Shown piece after piece: positions 24,643-33,591 of a stretch of 64,000 nucleotides of DNA. A model generated the notes under the pieces. That model saw nothing but the letters and a program-made list of their open reading frames with translations, did not search any database and was not told the origin of the DNA. How positions within the stretch are numbered: the stretch's first letter is position 1; the number at the start of each line of letters is the position of its first letter. The position numbers and the translations under genes were made by a program. The DNA comes from DTU013 sp964490975 (GTDB taxonomy: Bacteria > Bacillota > Clostridia > Acetivibrionales > DTU013), in contig CAZBEQ010000016.1 in the NCBI GenBank assembly GCA_964490975.1, positions 3,583 to 67,582 of the forward strand, in the 5' to 3' direction.

Positions 24643-25407
24643 ATGGAGAATAATATGGATCAGAGAACTTTGGCTTTTATTAATATGTATGCGGTGCTTG
24701 GATCTCTTGTGCAGCTATGTGAGCTGTTACCCGAGGCAGGCTCTTTGACTGCGGGAAGTAAGATAGCTATCGGATTCTCAGTAAAGGGAGGGCCTGAAGC
24801 GACGCTGGCCTTTGAAAACGGCAAATGTTCCATATGTGACGGAGCAGCTAAATGTGACATAAAACTTAATTTCAGAACTCCTGAAAAATTTAACGGTATG
24901 ATTGACGGAACGGTTACTCCTATCCCTAGCAAGGGCTTCACAAAAATAAGGTTCCTCACCGGTGAATTTACCAAACTGACAAATCTGCTCTCAGCATATC
25001 TCAGGCCTAAGCCGGAGGACCTTGAGAATGAGGAGTTTTTCCGTATCAGTACTTTCCTTATGTTTCATGTCATTGTATCGGCAGTGGCACAGGTCGGAAA
25101 CGAAGATAAGGTCGGAATACTATGTGCGCAATATATAGTGGATGGGAATATCTGTATCTCTATCAAAGATGGCCCGGTGGCCTATCTTGCTTCAAAAAAC
25201 CACAGGCTGACAGCAACACACAGCGATACAGCCGATGTTATGTCATCAATGGAATTTGTCGGGCTGCGCAATACCAGGCAGCTTTTTGATGGAACAGCAT
25301 CATCATTTGCTATGGTCTGTGACGGAAACCTGAAAATCAAGGGTATGATCTCTCAACTCGATAATATGAACCGCATCATGGACCGTGTTGCACTGTACCT
25401 TGCCTAG
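24643..25407 (+). CDS. SCP2-like sterol/lipid-carrier domain protein
   Basis: This 254-residue soluble protein contains, in residues 35-120, a segment like the SCP2 sterol-carrier fold: GSKIAIGFSVKGGPEATLAF, then CDIKLNFRTPEKFNGMIDGT and KIRFLTGEFTKLTNLLSAYL. A second, weaker version of the strand pattern follows (about 165-250). SCP2 domains bind acyl chains or other hydrophobic ligands in a cavity. The gene has AAAGGA upstream, follows the SDR gene and lies 12 bp before the aminotransferase gene. A ligand-carrier role in that small pathway is inferred. Confidence 0.65.
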   Translation: MENNMDQRTLAFINMYAVLGSLVQLCELLPEAGSLTAGSKIAIGFSVKGGPEATLAFENGKCSICDGAAKCDIKLNFRTPEKFNGMIDGTVTPIPSKGFTKIRFLTGEFTKLTNLLSAYLRPKPEDLENEEFFRISTFLMFHVIVSAVAQVGNEDKVGILCAQYIVDGNICISIKDGPVAYLASKNHRLTATHSDTADVMSSMEFVGLRNTRQLFDGTASSFAMVCDGNLKIKGMISQLDNMNRIMDRVALYLA

Positions 25408-25419
25408 AGGAGGATAAAC

Positions 25420-26667
25420 ATGCATAAGATATATACGTTTGAAAAAAGTATGGCAACGCTCCGGCGCGCGATGAATGTGATCCCAGCCGGTATCTATGGA
25501 CATCAGGGGCCGGCAGAGGGCTGCCATATCCCCATAGATGCATACCCCAAATACTGCTCCCATGCAAATGGGACTTGCTTCTGGGATATTGACGGTAACC
25601 GCTTTATTGACTATATGTGCGCATACGGACCAAACATCCTTGGCTATAACGACCCTGATGTAGATGAAGCGGCGGCACGACAGAGAACAAAAGGCGACTG
25701 TACCACTGCTCCCTGCGACATAATGGTGGATTTTGCTGAACTGCTTGTATCTACAGTAAAAAGTGCTGATTGGGCCTTCTTTGCTAAAAACGGCAATGAT
25801 GCGACATCCTTGGCTGTGTTGGCAGCACGCGCCCATACACGCAGGAAAAAGATAGTTTTCTTCACCGGCTATTATCACGGCGTTTCACCTTGGTCGCAAA
25901 AACTCGGATATTCCGGTATCATCGAAGAAGATGTGGCTAATAACATATATGTGGAATGGAATAACTACGACGCTCTGGCAGAGGTCTTTGAGAACAACCG
26001 TGATCAGATAGCTGCTATTATCGCTCAGCCCTATATGCATGGTAATTTTGCCGACAATACTATGCCGGAGGACGGCTACTGGCAGAAGGTCCGCAACCTG
26101 TGTGACAACAGCGGCGCAGTGCTGATCGTGGATGATGTCCGCACCGGCTTCAGGATGGATATTGCCGGCAGTGACCATTATTTCGGATTCGAAGCGGATC
26201 TGATATGCTTCTGCAAGGCTTTGGCCAATGGCTATAATGTATCAGCGCTTTGCGGAAAGAATTTTTTAAAAAATACAGTGGCGGGCATTACGTACACAGG
26301 CAGCTATTGGATGAGCGCCGTTCCTTTTGCCGCCGGCATTGCATGTATTGAGAAGATGAAGCACATAGACTGCCCGCGGATCCTTATTGAAAAGGGCAAC
26401 AGACTTAAGGCAGGCCTTGAGGCACAGGCGAAAAAGTATGGCTTTGACCTTCGTGTAACCGGATTGCCAAGTCTTTTCTACATGCGCATAGCCAATGATC
26501 CGTCCCTTATGCTCCACCAGGACTGGATTGCCGAATGTGTTCGCCGGGGCGTATTTTTCACGAATCATCACAACCATTTCATTAATGCAGCTCTTAGCGA
26601 TGAAGACATCAATGAGACGGTTGAAATTGCAGGCGAGGCTTTTGAAGCTATACTCGAGCGGAGGTAA
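25420..26667 (+). CDS. Class III PLP aminotransferase (GSA-aminomutase-like)
   Basis: This 415-residue fold-type I PLP enzyme resembles glutamate-1-semialdehyde aminomutase and related class III aminotransferases: YMCAYGPNILGYNDPDV near the N-terminus, AFFAKNGNDATSLAVLAARA, GYYHGVSPW, the PLP-contacting VDDVRTGFR (residues 238-246) and the Schiff-base Lys266 in FCKALANGYNVSALCG. Tetrapyrrole genes are absent around it, so a catabolic or secondary role is more likely than hemL. It follows the SCP2-like gene by 12 bp with GAGGAGG upstream, so the three genes are probably co-transcribed. Confidence 0.85.
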   Translation: MHKIYTFEKSMATLRRAMNVIPAGIYGHQGPAEGCHIPIDAYPKYCSHANGTCFWDIDGNRFIDYMCAYGPNILGYNDPDVDEAAARQRTKGDCTTAPCDIMVDFAELLVSTVKSADWAFFAKNGNDATSLAVLAARAHTRRKKIVFFTGYYHGVSPWSQKLGYSGIIEEDVANNIYVEWNNYDALAEVFENNRDQIAAIIAQPYMHGNFADNTMPEDGYWQKVRNLCDNSGAVLIVDDVRTGFRMDIAGSDHYFGFEADLICFCKALANGYNVSALCGKNFLKNTVAGITYTGSYWMSAVPFAAGIACIEKMKHIDCPRILIEKGNRLKAGLEAQAKKYGFDLRVTGLPSLFYMRIANDPSLMLHQDWIAECVRRGVFFTNHHNHFINAALSDEDINETVEIAGEAFEAILERR

Positions 26668-26808
26668 TGGTACGCCCTGCACGATGATTTCACACTGCTT
26701 TTTGTCCTGTTCACCATCCCAAAGGTCTTTTCTGACATTATATTGACGCCAATATCAGCCTCTCCGGCTATACTGGAAATCGATATGAGATTGGAGGGGC
26801 GCAAATGA
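26668..26808 (+). pseudogene. C-terminal fragment of an unidentified gene
   Basis: Directly after the aminotransferase stop, the same frame stays open for 46 codons (HDDFTLLFVLFTIPKVFSDI, ending DMRLEGRK) and stops at TGA overlapping the ATG of the FtsX remnant. Such ATGA overlap is typical of regulator/ABC operons, so this is probably the tail of an upstream partner of the broken FtsX gene. The parent family is not identified. Confidence 0.45.
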
Positions 26809-27420
26809 TATTATTCCTGAAAGCTTTGATGAAAAGCCTGACAGGCGATTATCGGCAGTGTATATGCCGCGAAATATAACTTCAAAGTCAATGACATAAT
26901 GAGGCTTGAGCTCAATGGAAAGAGTTATGAGTTTAAAATCTCCGGCATCAGCGAAGCAAAGGGCTTGTTTACCAGAGAGCTTGCTGACGGTGGTTACATT
27001 ATCGTGCCGAAGGATACCCTCTCAGCTGTTTTCAAAGGTGGCAGCAACCTTTCTTTTGTTAAGCTTAGGGACAGTTCTGTAAAAAAGGCCATAAAAGACA
27101 AGCTCACTGAAGAATTGGAAGAATACCAGGTTAGGTATGGTGTTGATGAGGTATTGATAGCCGAGGAAACTGCAAACTATGTAATGCCATTCCGTATTTC
27201 TGCAGTAGCAGTTATCTTTATGAGCATGCTTATCATATTTACAGCTTTTAATCTGATCACACTGGAGAGGATACCTCTCATTGGGACGTTAAGGAGCATA
27301 GGTTGTCCACGTAAAAGGATCAACAGGCTTCTTATAACAGAAAGTGTTTTCCTGGGGATTGCCGGTGGCTTACTGGGTTGTCTGATCGAATCAAGGGGGA
27401 CGGGGGTTTTTGATTCCTAA
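26805..27420 (+). pseudogene. Broken FtsX-type ABC permease gene
   Basis: The ATG at 26805 opens MILFLKALMKSLTG, like an FtsX permease N-terminus. Another frame, open from about 26850 to 27420, carries a periplasmic-domain segment (KVNDIMRLELNGKSYEFKIS), a transmembrane helix and the FtsX hallmark TLRSIGCPRKRINRLLITES. So most of the gene is lost by an internal deletion plus frameshift. The 3' end runs into the REP-like element at 27388-27416, where the native sequence stops after GGLLGCLIE. No functional permease can result. Confidence 0.75.
27388..27416 (+). repeat. REP-like 29-bp hairpin element, copy 2
   Basis: Perfect inverted copy of 23635-23663: GAATCAA arm, GGGGGACGGGGG core, TTGATTC arm. 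It interrupts the FtsX remnant, so insertion or recombination at this element probably removed the 3' part of that gene. The two copies flank the SDR-SCP2-aminotransferase block. Confidence 0.75.
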
Positions 27421-27692
27421 AATTGTAGATTAGTAAAACGACCGCCGCTCTTGTTATATAAATGCGCATTATTACAGTGTTAAAAGAAGATTAATCCGAC
27501 AAATCTACGAGTTCAGCCTTGCAAATCAGGCGAGACATTTTTTTTAATGGTTATAAAGCTCTACTGTTACAAATAATAGTAGTGTTATTTTTTTGTGTGC
27601 GCAGCACGCGCGCGTTCTCGACGGTGAAAGTTTGCTATGGGAAAGGTGCCGGACTTTAAGGTCAGGGTAGCATGGGAAAGGTGAGCGTGAGA

Positions 27693-30353
27693 ATGGCAGA
27701 AAAACTGGATGAGTATAACCGGAAACGGAACTTTGATAAGACCTTTGAGCCTGAAGGTCCTGCGGTTGTTGCGGATGGTCTGGCGGGTATGCCACAACCG
27801 GAGGGACTCTTGAAATTTGTTGTTCAGCACCATATTGCCAGCAGAGACCACTTTGATTTTCGCCTCGAGTGGGACGGCGCTCTTCTGAGTTGGGCTGTGC
27901 CCAAGGGACCTTCGTATGATACCCGCGACAAGAGGCTTGCGGTGCAGGTGGAGGATCACCCGCTGGATTACAGGAACTTTGAGGGGACTATCCCAAAGGG
28001 CGAGTATGGCGGTGGAGTTGTGATGCTCTGGGATGAGGGCTACTGGGAGCCTCAGACGGATGTAGATAAAGGGCTTGCTGATGGATCGCTAAAGTTTGTG
28101 CTTAATGGACAAAGGCTTAAGGGCAAGTGGGCCTTGGTCCGTATAAAGGCAAAGAACGGTGAGCGTGAAAATAACTGGCTACTGTTAAAAGAAAGGGATG
28201 AATACGCTAAAACATCTGATGGAATTTCAGAGTTTACAGTAAGTATTAGGACCGGACGCACCATGGAGGATATTGAGGGCGGGGAGAATGAGAAAATCAG
28301 CATTATTAGCAATCCATTTGAAAAGACCGGGGTGCAGCTCGCCAAACTGGTGAACAGGATCCCGGAGAGTGACGATTGGCTATATGAGCTTAAATATGAC
28401 GGATATAGGATAGTTGCATATCTGGAAGGCAGCAATGTCCGGCTGAGCACCAGAAATGGCAAGGACTATACGAAAAAATTCCAGGATATCGCATATTCCC
28501 TTATCAATTGGGCAGGTGGAAGGGCAATGGTGCTCGATGGTGAAATGGTGATAACCGACGCACAGGGGAAGACTGATTTCCAGGCGCTGCAAAGCCATAT
28601 GAAAAATCCATGGGGCAAAAACCTTACATATATCATTTTTGACCTGCTGGCATTAAATGGGGAGGACCTGAGAGGACGCCACCTGTCTGAAAGAAAAGAA
28701 ATACTTGAAACAATTATGAAGAACTGCCCTAAGAACCTTTACTACAGCAAATATGTCAAAGGGAATGGAAAGGCAAGCTTTCAAGCAGCATGCGATGCCA
28801 ATATGGAAGGGATAGTTGGGAAAAAAGCAGATTCAATATACAGCGGGACAAGAAGCGGCGACTGGATCAAGCTTAAATGCGATACGAGGCAGGAGTTTGT
28901 CATTGGAGGATATGCACTATCCGACAAAAAAACCAGTGGTATAAGCTCGCTTCTCCTGGGTATCTATGAGGGAGAAGAGTTGATCTATGTCGGGCGTGCC
29001 GGAACGGGCTTTAGCGAACGGAGCATGAAGGAGCTTGAGAAGAAATTTGAAAGCATAAAGATGGATGTGTCTGCTTTTAAGCAGTCGCCGGAAACTAAGA
29101 AAAGTGAACGGATAACCTGGCTTAAGCCGGTGTTGGTTGCAGAAATCAAGTTTGCGGAGTGGACTGACGAAAATCTTTTGAGACAGGCAAGCTTTAAAGG
29201 ACTGCGGGTGGATAAGGATCCAATGGATGTAAGGAGAGAAAGGCCGGAAGAAGAACCAGTACCGGAAGAAGAACCAGTACCGGAAGAGGAACCAGTACCG
29301 GATGATGGGAACCAGACGGATGATGCACCGCAGACGGATGACGGACCGCAGACAAATGACAGACCGCTAATGGATGATGGGAAGCAGACGGATGACGGAC
29401 CGCAGACAAATGATGGACCGCAAATGGATGACGGGCTGAAAAATGAAACAAAAGCAGAAAAGCTGGATTTAAAAATACCAGCAATACGAAGGGGCAAAAA
29501 CCTGGTCATTGGCGGAATAAAAATTACAAACCCCGACAGGGTCATATTTGAGGATCCTGAAATCAGAAAGGCTGAAGTTGTAGAGTATTATGCAAAGGTA
29601 GCCGGGCGCATGATGCCTTATGTGGGTAACAGAATACTCAGTGTCATACGCTGCCACAAGGGAATATCCGAGACCTGCTTTTTTAAAAAGCATCCCGGCG
29701 CTGATAACAAAGGGATCGTCACTATACCGGTCATGAACAGCAGTGGAGAAAACAAAGAATATTTCTATGTCGAGAATGTAAATGGCCTTCTATACGAAGC
29801 GCAGATGGGAACATTGGAGTTCCATACCTGGGGGAGCCGTGCACAAGAGGTGGAAAAACCTGATATGATGGTTTTTGACCTGGATCCGGATGAGGGTATG
29901 GAGCTTGAAAGAATACGTAATGGTGTGAGAGATATAAAAAGCCTTCTTGATCAGCTCTCGTTGGTCTCGTTCCTCAAAACCAGCGGCGGCAAAGGGTACC
30001 ATGTAGTCGTGCCTTTTGCTCCATCAGTTAACTGGGATACGTTTAGCGGCTTTGCCAGGCAGATAGCTGAAATCATGGAGCAGAAGTGGCCTGACAAGTA
30101 TACGAGCAATATCAGGAAGGAAAAGCGCAAGAACAGGATATTTATTGACTGGATCCGAAATGGAAGAGGCGCGACAAGTATTGCACCATATTCCTTAAGG
30201 GCAAGAAAAAGCGCGCCTGTATCCATGCCTATCACATGGGAAGAGCTTGACAAGGTAGCACCCGATGGTGTCAACATGGCAGCTGCATTAAAAAGGATCG
30301 AAGGCAGTGACCCGTGGAAGGATTTTTTCTCGTGTGATCAACGGCTCAAATAA
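27693..30353 (+). CDS. ligD: Multifunctional ATP-dependent DNA ligase LigD (PE-LIG-POL)
   Basis: This 886-residue repair enzyme has three domains. The 3'-phosphoesterase domain (about 10-190) contains VVQHHIASRDHFDFRLEWDG and HPLDYRNFEGTIPKGEYGGG. The ATP-dependent ligase (about 215-505) has catalytic Lys in YELKYDGYR, followed by the OB fold. The archaeo-eukaryotic primase-like polymerase domain (about 600-886) has FDLDPDEG, TSGGKGYHVVVPF and IFIDWIRNGRG. LigD fills and seals double-strand breaks in non-homologous end joining, typically with Ku, in spores or stationary cells. No Ku gene is in this window. A repetitive acidic linker (about 515-585: EEPVPE and QTDDGP/QTNDGP units) joins ligase and polymerase and is unusual. 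ATG 27693 is chosen for AAAGG at 27677-27681; ATG 27672 is an alternative. Confidence 0.93.
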   Translation: MAEKLDEYNRKRNFDKTFEPEGPAVVADGLAGMPQPEGLLKFVVQHHIASRDHFDFRLEWDGALLSWAVPKGPSYDTRDKRLAVQVEDHPLDYRNFEGTIPKGEYGGGVVMLWDEGYWEPQTDVDKGLADGSLKFVLNGQRLKGKWALVRIKAKNGERENNWLLLKERDEYAKTSDGISEFTVSIRTGRTMEDIEGGENEKISIISNPFEKTGVQLAKLVNRIPESDDWLYELKYDGYRIVAYLEGSNVRLSTRNGKDYTKKFQDIAYSLINWAGGRAMVLDGEMVITDAQGKTDFQALQSHMKNPWGKNLTYIIFDLLALNGEDLRGRHLSERKEILETIMKNCPKNLYYSKYVKGNGKASFQAACDANMEGIVGKKADSIYSGTRSGDWIKLKCDTRQEFVIGGYALSDKKTSGISSLLLGIYEGEELIYVGRAGTGFSERSMKELEKKFESIKMDVSAFKQSPETKKSERITWLKPVLVAEIKFAEWTDENLLRQASFKGLRVDKDPMDVRRERPEEEPVPEEEPVPEEEPVPDDGNQTDDAPQTDDGPQTNDRPLMDDGKQTDDGPQTNDGPQMDDGLKNETKAEKLDLKIPAIRRGKNLVIGGIKITNPDRVIFEDPEIRKAEVVEYYAKVAGRMMPYVGNRILSVIRCHKGISETCFFKKHPGADNKGIVTIPVMNSSGENKEYFYVENVNGLLYEAQMGTLEFHTWGSRAQEVEKPDMMVFDLDPDEGMELERIRNGVRDIKSLLDQLSLVSFLKTSGGKGYHVVVPFAPSVNWDTFSGFARQIAEIMEQKWPDKYTSNIRKEKRKNRIFIDWIRNGRGATSIAPYSLRARKSAPVSMPITWEELDKVAPDGVNMAAALKRIEGSDPWKDFFSCDQRLK
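29244..29436 (+). repeat. Tandem repeats encoding the LigD interdomain linker
   Basis: Three EEPVPE units (18 bp each, near 29244-29300) are followed by about seven degenerate units of QTDDGP type. The repeat is in frame and confined to the ligase-polymerase junction, so its length could vary without breaking the gene. Confidence 0.8.
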
Positions 30354-30388
30354 GATAATTGGTATAGGTCTAAATTACCATAAGCTAT

Positions 30389-30431
30389 CCTACTGTAGTA
30401 GGTTGACATAACATTACATCGTTGTTAACAT
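30389..30431 (+). promoter_or_regulatory. Candidate promoter with overlapping palindrome
   Basis: TTGACA (30403-30408), 17-bp spacer, TAACAT (30426-30431). The palindrome CCTACTGTAGTAGG (30389-30402) abuts the -35 box. It would give a 410-nt leader running through the 41-bp repeats to the chitinase gene. Confidence 0.45.
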
Positions 30432-30620
30432 ATTAATGTAGACAATTGTCATAAGTAAAGTGTTCTCACTGTATATGACTCACGATATGATTATAGCCGC
30501 AGTTAAGGAATTGAGGTTTGACAAAATATCAACTAGGGTGCAAAATATTTGAAATTCGACTGTGTTTTATTTGATATTATGGTAATAACAGCGCAAAGTA
30601 CGATATTATGTAAATCAATT

Positions 30621-30771
30621 GTGCACCGAAGTTGAAATTCTGTCAAAGCAGTTGGACGGATGTGCACCGAAGTTGAAATTCTGTCAAAGCAGTTGGACGG
30701 GTGTGCGCCGAAGTTGAAATTCTGTAAAAGCAGTTGGAGGGTTGTGCACCGAAGTTGAAATTCTGTCAAAG
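30621..30771 (+). repeat. 41-bp tandem repeat, about 3.7 copies
   Basis: Units begin at 30621, 30662, 30703 and 30744 (each GTGCRCCGAAGTTGAAATTC...), exactly 41 bp apart, with few substitutions and the last cut short. Each contains TTGAAATTCTGTCAA with inverted TTGA/TCAA ends. A weakly similar stretch lies at about 30537-30565. There are no unique spacers, so this is not CRISPR. It lies in the non-coding leader upstream of the chitinase gene. Confidence 0.9.
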
Positions 30772-30850
30772 TAATTCTGTCAATGGGTCAGCCCGGCAAA
30801 ACAGGCTGGGAAAGTAGAATCACTAACATAACAAAGGGGTTGGTTAAATT

Positions 30851-32610
30851 ATGAAAAAGTTCTTTGCTTTTGTACTGGCAATCTTTTTTACATTTTCCAG
30901 CAGTTTGTCCGTTTCTCCGGTTTATGCGGCAAAGCGTGACAAATCAGCGCCATCAGCGCCATCAAATCTCAAAGCTGTAACGGTTACTGATACTTCCATA
31001 TCTCTTGCATGGAATGCTTCAGCGGACAATATAGGCGTAAAATCCTATGATGTTTATATGGATAGTGTGAAAATCAGTAATGTGACCACGACTACATATA
31101 CAGCTAATGGTTTAGCTTCGGCAAAAACATATAAGTTTTATGTGAAGGCCAGAGATGCTGCAGGGAATACTTCCAAACCGAGTAATATATTGTCGGTGAC
31201 AACGCTGCGACCGATACCACCAACACCGACCGAACCGGCACCAACACCGACCGAACCGGCACCAACACCGACCGAGCCGGCACCTACGCCGATTGAGCCG
31301 GCACCTACGCCGACCGAGCCGGCACCAACACCNNNNNNNNNNNNNNNNNNNNNNNNNNNNNNNNNNNNNNNNNNNNNNNNNNNNNNNNNNNNNNNNNNNN
31401 NNNNNNNNNNNNNNNNNNNNNNNNNNNNNNNNCGGCACCTACGCCGATTGAGCCGGCACCTACGCCGACCGAGCCGGCACCAACACCAACCGAACCGGCA
31501 CCCACACCGACCGAGCCGGCACCAACACCGACCGAGCCGGCACCACAGCCGAAGGCCCTGGCTAAAATAATCGGATACTACGCGGCATGGTCTGCATACT
31601 CAGGTTTTACCCCTGATAAAATTGATGCTACAAAGCTTACGCATATCAACTATGCTTTTGCCAATATCAACAGCGACCTTAAAATAACTCTGGGTTACCC
31701 GGATATAGACCCTACCAATATCGCCAGACTGAATACACTCAAGCAGACGAATCCGGAACTGAAGACACTGATTTCCGTTGGAGGCTGGTCATGGTCGGGA
31801 AAATTCTCGGATGCAGCTCTTACGGACAGCTCCAGAACTGTTTTTGCGGATAGCTGCGTAGATTTCATAGTAAAGTATGGCTTTGACGGTATAGATATCG
31901 ACTGGGAGTACCCTGTCAGCGGCGGACTTTCCACCAATGTGAGAAGGCCTGAGGACAAACAGAACTTCACTCTGTTGATGAAGAAGCTGCGCGAAAAGCT
32001 TGATGCAAGAGGAATTATCGACGGGAAAAAATATCTCGTCACATTCGCAGGGGGAGCTGGGATCTCTTATGCAAACAATGTTGAACTTGGGATCATTCAT
32101 CAGTATGTCGACTTCGGAAATTTAATGACCTACGATATCCATGGTTCATGGGACAAGTACACTGACTTTAATGCGCCGTTATATAATAACAGTGACACTT
32201 CACCGCAATATAAATGGAGTACTGATGCAAGCATAAATGCGTGGCTAAAGGCCGGTTTCCCAGTAGAAAAGCTTGTTATGGGAGTACCTTTCTACGGATA
32301 TAAATACGATTCCGTTGCCAATGTGAACAATGGCCTTTACCAGACGTTCTCCGGATGTTCATCGCTGAGCTTTGCGAAAATAAGGGCAAATTACCTTAAT
32401 GCATCCGGATATGTCCGCTACTTCCATCAGCAGTCGATGGTTCCGTGGCTGTTCAACGGCTCGACCTTCATCAGCTATGAGGATGAACAGTCGATGGGGC
32501 TGAAAGCACAATATGTAATAAACAAGGGGTTGGGCGGCGCTATGATATGGGAGCTGAGCCAGGACCCGGACAGGCTCCTTCTGAATTCATTGTACAATGG
32601 CATGAAATAA
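30851..32610 (+). CDS. Secreted chitinase, fibronectin III plus GH18 (gap inside)
   Basis: A signal peptide (residues 1-26, ending VYAAK) is followed by a fibronectin type III domain (about 33-117; PSAPSNLKAVTVTDTSISLAW) and a long Thr/Pro linker of seven-residue units (TEPAPTP). The GH18 domain (from KIIGYYAAWSAY) has FDGIDIDWEYP, the DxxDxDxE catalytic motif with Glu as proton donor, plus LISVGGWSWS and the terminal GGAMIWELSQD. GH18 enzymes hydrolyse chitin or related beta-1,4-GlcNAc polymers outside the cell. The linker is interrupted by 100 N (31333-31432), and the frames on the two sides differ, so the true gap must be 2 modulo 3 in length. The gene itself is probably intact. Confidence 0.9.
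31333..31432. other. Assembly gap (100 N)
   Basis: Exactly 100 undetermined bases lie within the TEPAPTP-coding repeat. The round number suggests a placeholder. Codon phase on both sides requires a real length of 3k+2, so 100 is wrong. Confidence 0.97.
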
Positions 32611-32655
32611 CGAGGCGAGTATATCACCCGCCTCTTTGAAATGAAGTGTTATAAG
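32611..32655 (+). terminator. Chitinase terminator, part of a shared intergenic element
   Basis: GAGGCG (32612-32617) pairs with CGCCTC (32629-32634) followed by TTT, directly after the stop codon. The first 18 bases and the later GAAGTGTTATAAG (32643-32655) match the element after the SDR gene. Another hairpin (AAGGGAA/TTCCTT) follows at about 32654-32672. Confidence 0.65.
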
Positions 32656-32807
32656 GGAATCTTTGGTTCCTTAATATTTCTTAATAAATTTCCCCTTACT
32701 ATTTAATTAATTTCATCTAGAATTAAATTAGGACAAATAGCAATGAAGCTACGGGTCGTTGAATTTCGGTCCGTATTTTTTTGCGGTTCGCAGGGTATGT
32801 ATACAAG

Positions 32808-32836
32808 TGGGACAAGGAACCTGTACCCCTGTCTCA
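32808..32836 (-). repeat. REP-like 29-bp hairpin element, copy 3 (variant)
   Basis: TGGGACA (32808-32814) and TGTCTCA (32830-32836) bracket AGGAACCTGTACCCC. The length (29 bp) and the reverse-strand core AGGGGTACAGGTTCC parallel the AGGGGGACGGGGG core of copies 1 and 2, but the arms differ. It lies just upstream of an ABC operon. Confidence 0.55.
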
Positions 32837-32889
32837 GATAACAGTGTGGCAGGGGTGCAGCCTGTGTTATGGCAAAGGAAGAGGATCAA

Positions 32890-33591
32890 ATGGAATTTAT
32901 CACTTTTGAGAATGTGGAGAGAGAATACCATATCGGCGGCAACACCATAAAAGCCGTGGATGGCATAAGCTTCACCATAAGGAAGGGCTCTGTCAATGTC
33001 GTGCTGGGACAGAGCGGCGCGGGTAAAACAACCGTGCTCAATTTGCTTGGAGGCATGGACTCTCCGACAAAAGGCCGTATCCTCGTGGACGGTCAGGAAA
33101 TTTCCAGCATGTCGGAACATGAACTGACGACTTACAGAAGGAATAAAATCGGCTTTGTTTTTCAATTTTACAATCTTGTGCCCAATCTGACAGTGCTTGA
33201 AAATGTGCAGCTTGCAAAGGAAATATGTGACGATCCGCTGGATTCAAAAGATATGCTAATAAAGGTAGGGCTTGAACACAGGCTGGACAACTTCCCCAGC
33301 CAGATTTCAGGCGGCGAACAGCAGAGAGTATCTATAGCCAGAGCTTTGGCGAAAAACCCGCAGATCGTACTGTGCGATGAACCCACCGGAGCACTGGATT
33401 CGGCTACGGGTCACAAGGTCCTCAAACTGATATGCGATGCGGCCTACAGCATGGGAAAGACAGTAATAATAGTAACACATAACGCGCTGATCGCAGATAT
33501 GGCGGATACGGTGATCCACATGAAGGACGGAAGGATAGATGGGATACACTGTAACGAAAGCCCGAAGACGGCAGAGGAGATCATATGGTAA
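32890..33591 (+). CDS. MacB-type ABC transporter ATP-binding protein
   Basis: This 233-residue ATPase has Walker A GQSGAGKTT, Q-loop VFQFYNLVPNLTV, signature ISGGEQQR, Walker B IVLCDEPTGALD and the switch His in IVTHN. The NLTVLENV and DEPTGALDSATG sequences are typical of the LolD/MacB/FtsE-like exporters that pair with FtsX-fold permeases. ATG 32890 is chosen for AGGAAGAGG upstream; ATG 32869 is an alternative. It overlaps the permease gene by 7 bp, showing translational coupling, and begins a five-gene operon with adaptor and two-component system. Confidence 0.93.
   Translation: MEFITFENVEREYHIGGNTIKAVDGISFTIRKGSVNVVLGQSGAGKTTVLNLLGGMDSPTKGRILVDGQEISSMSEHELTTYRRNKIGFVFQFYNLVPNLTVLENVQLAKEICDDPLDSKDMLIKVGLEHRLDNFPSQISGGEQQRVSIARALAKNPQIVLCDEPTGALDSATGHKVLKLICDAAYSMGKTVIIVTHNALIADMADTVIHMKDGRIDGIHCNESPKTAEEIIW

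Noticed and set aside
30533..30769. Minus-strand 78-codon frame
   Set aside because: It is built from the 41-bp repeat units and has no family resemblance or start signal.
30621..30771. Possible CRISPR array
   Set aside because: Units are contiguous 41-bp tandem copies without unique spacers, and no cas genes are present.
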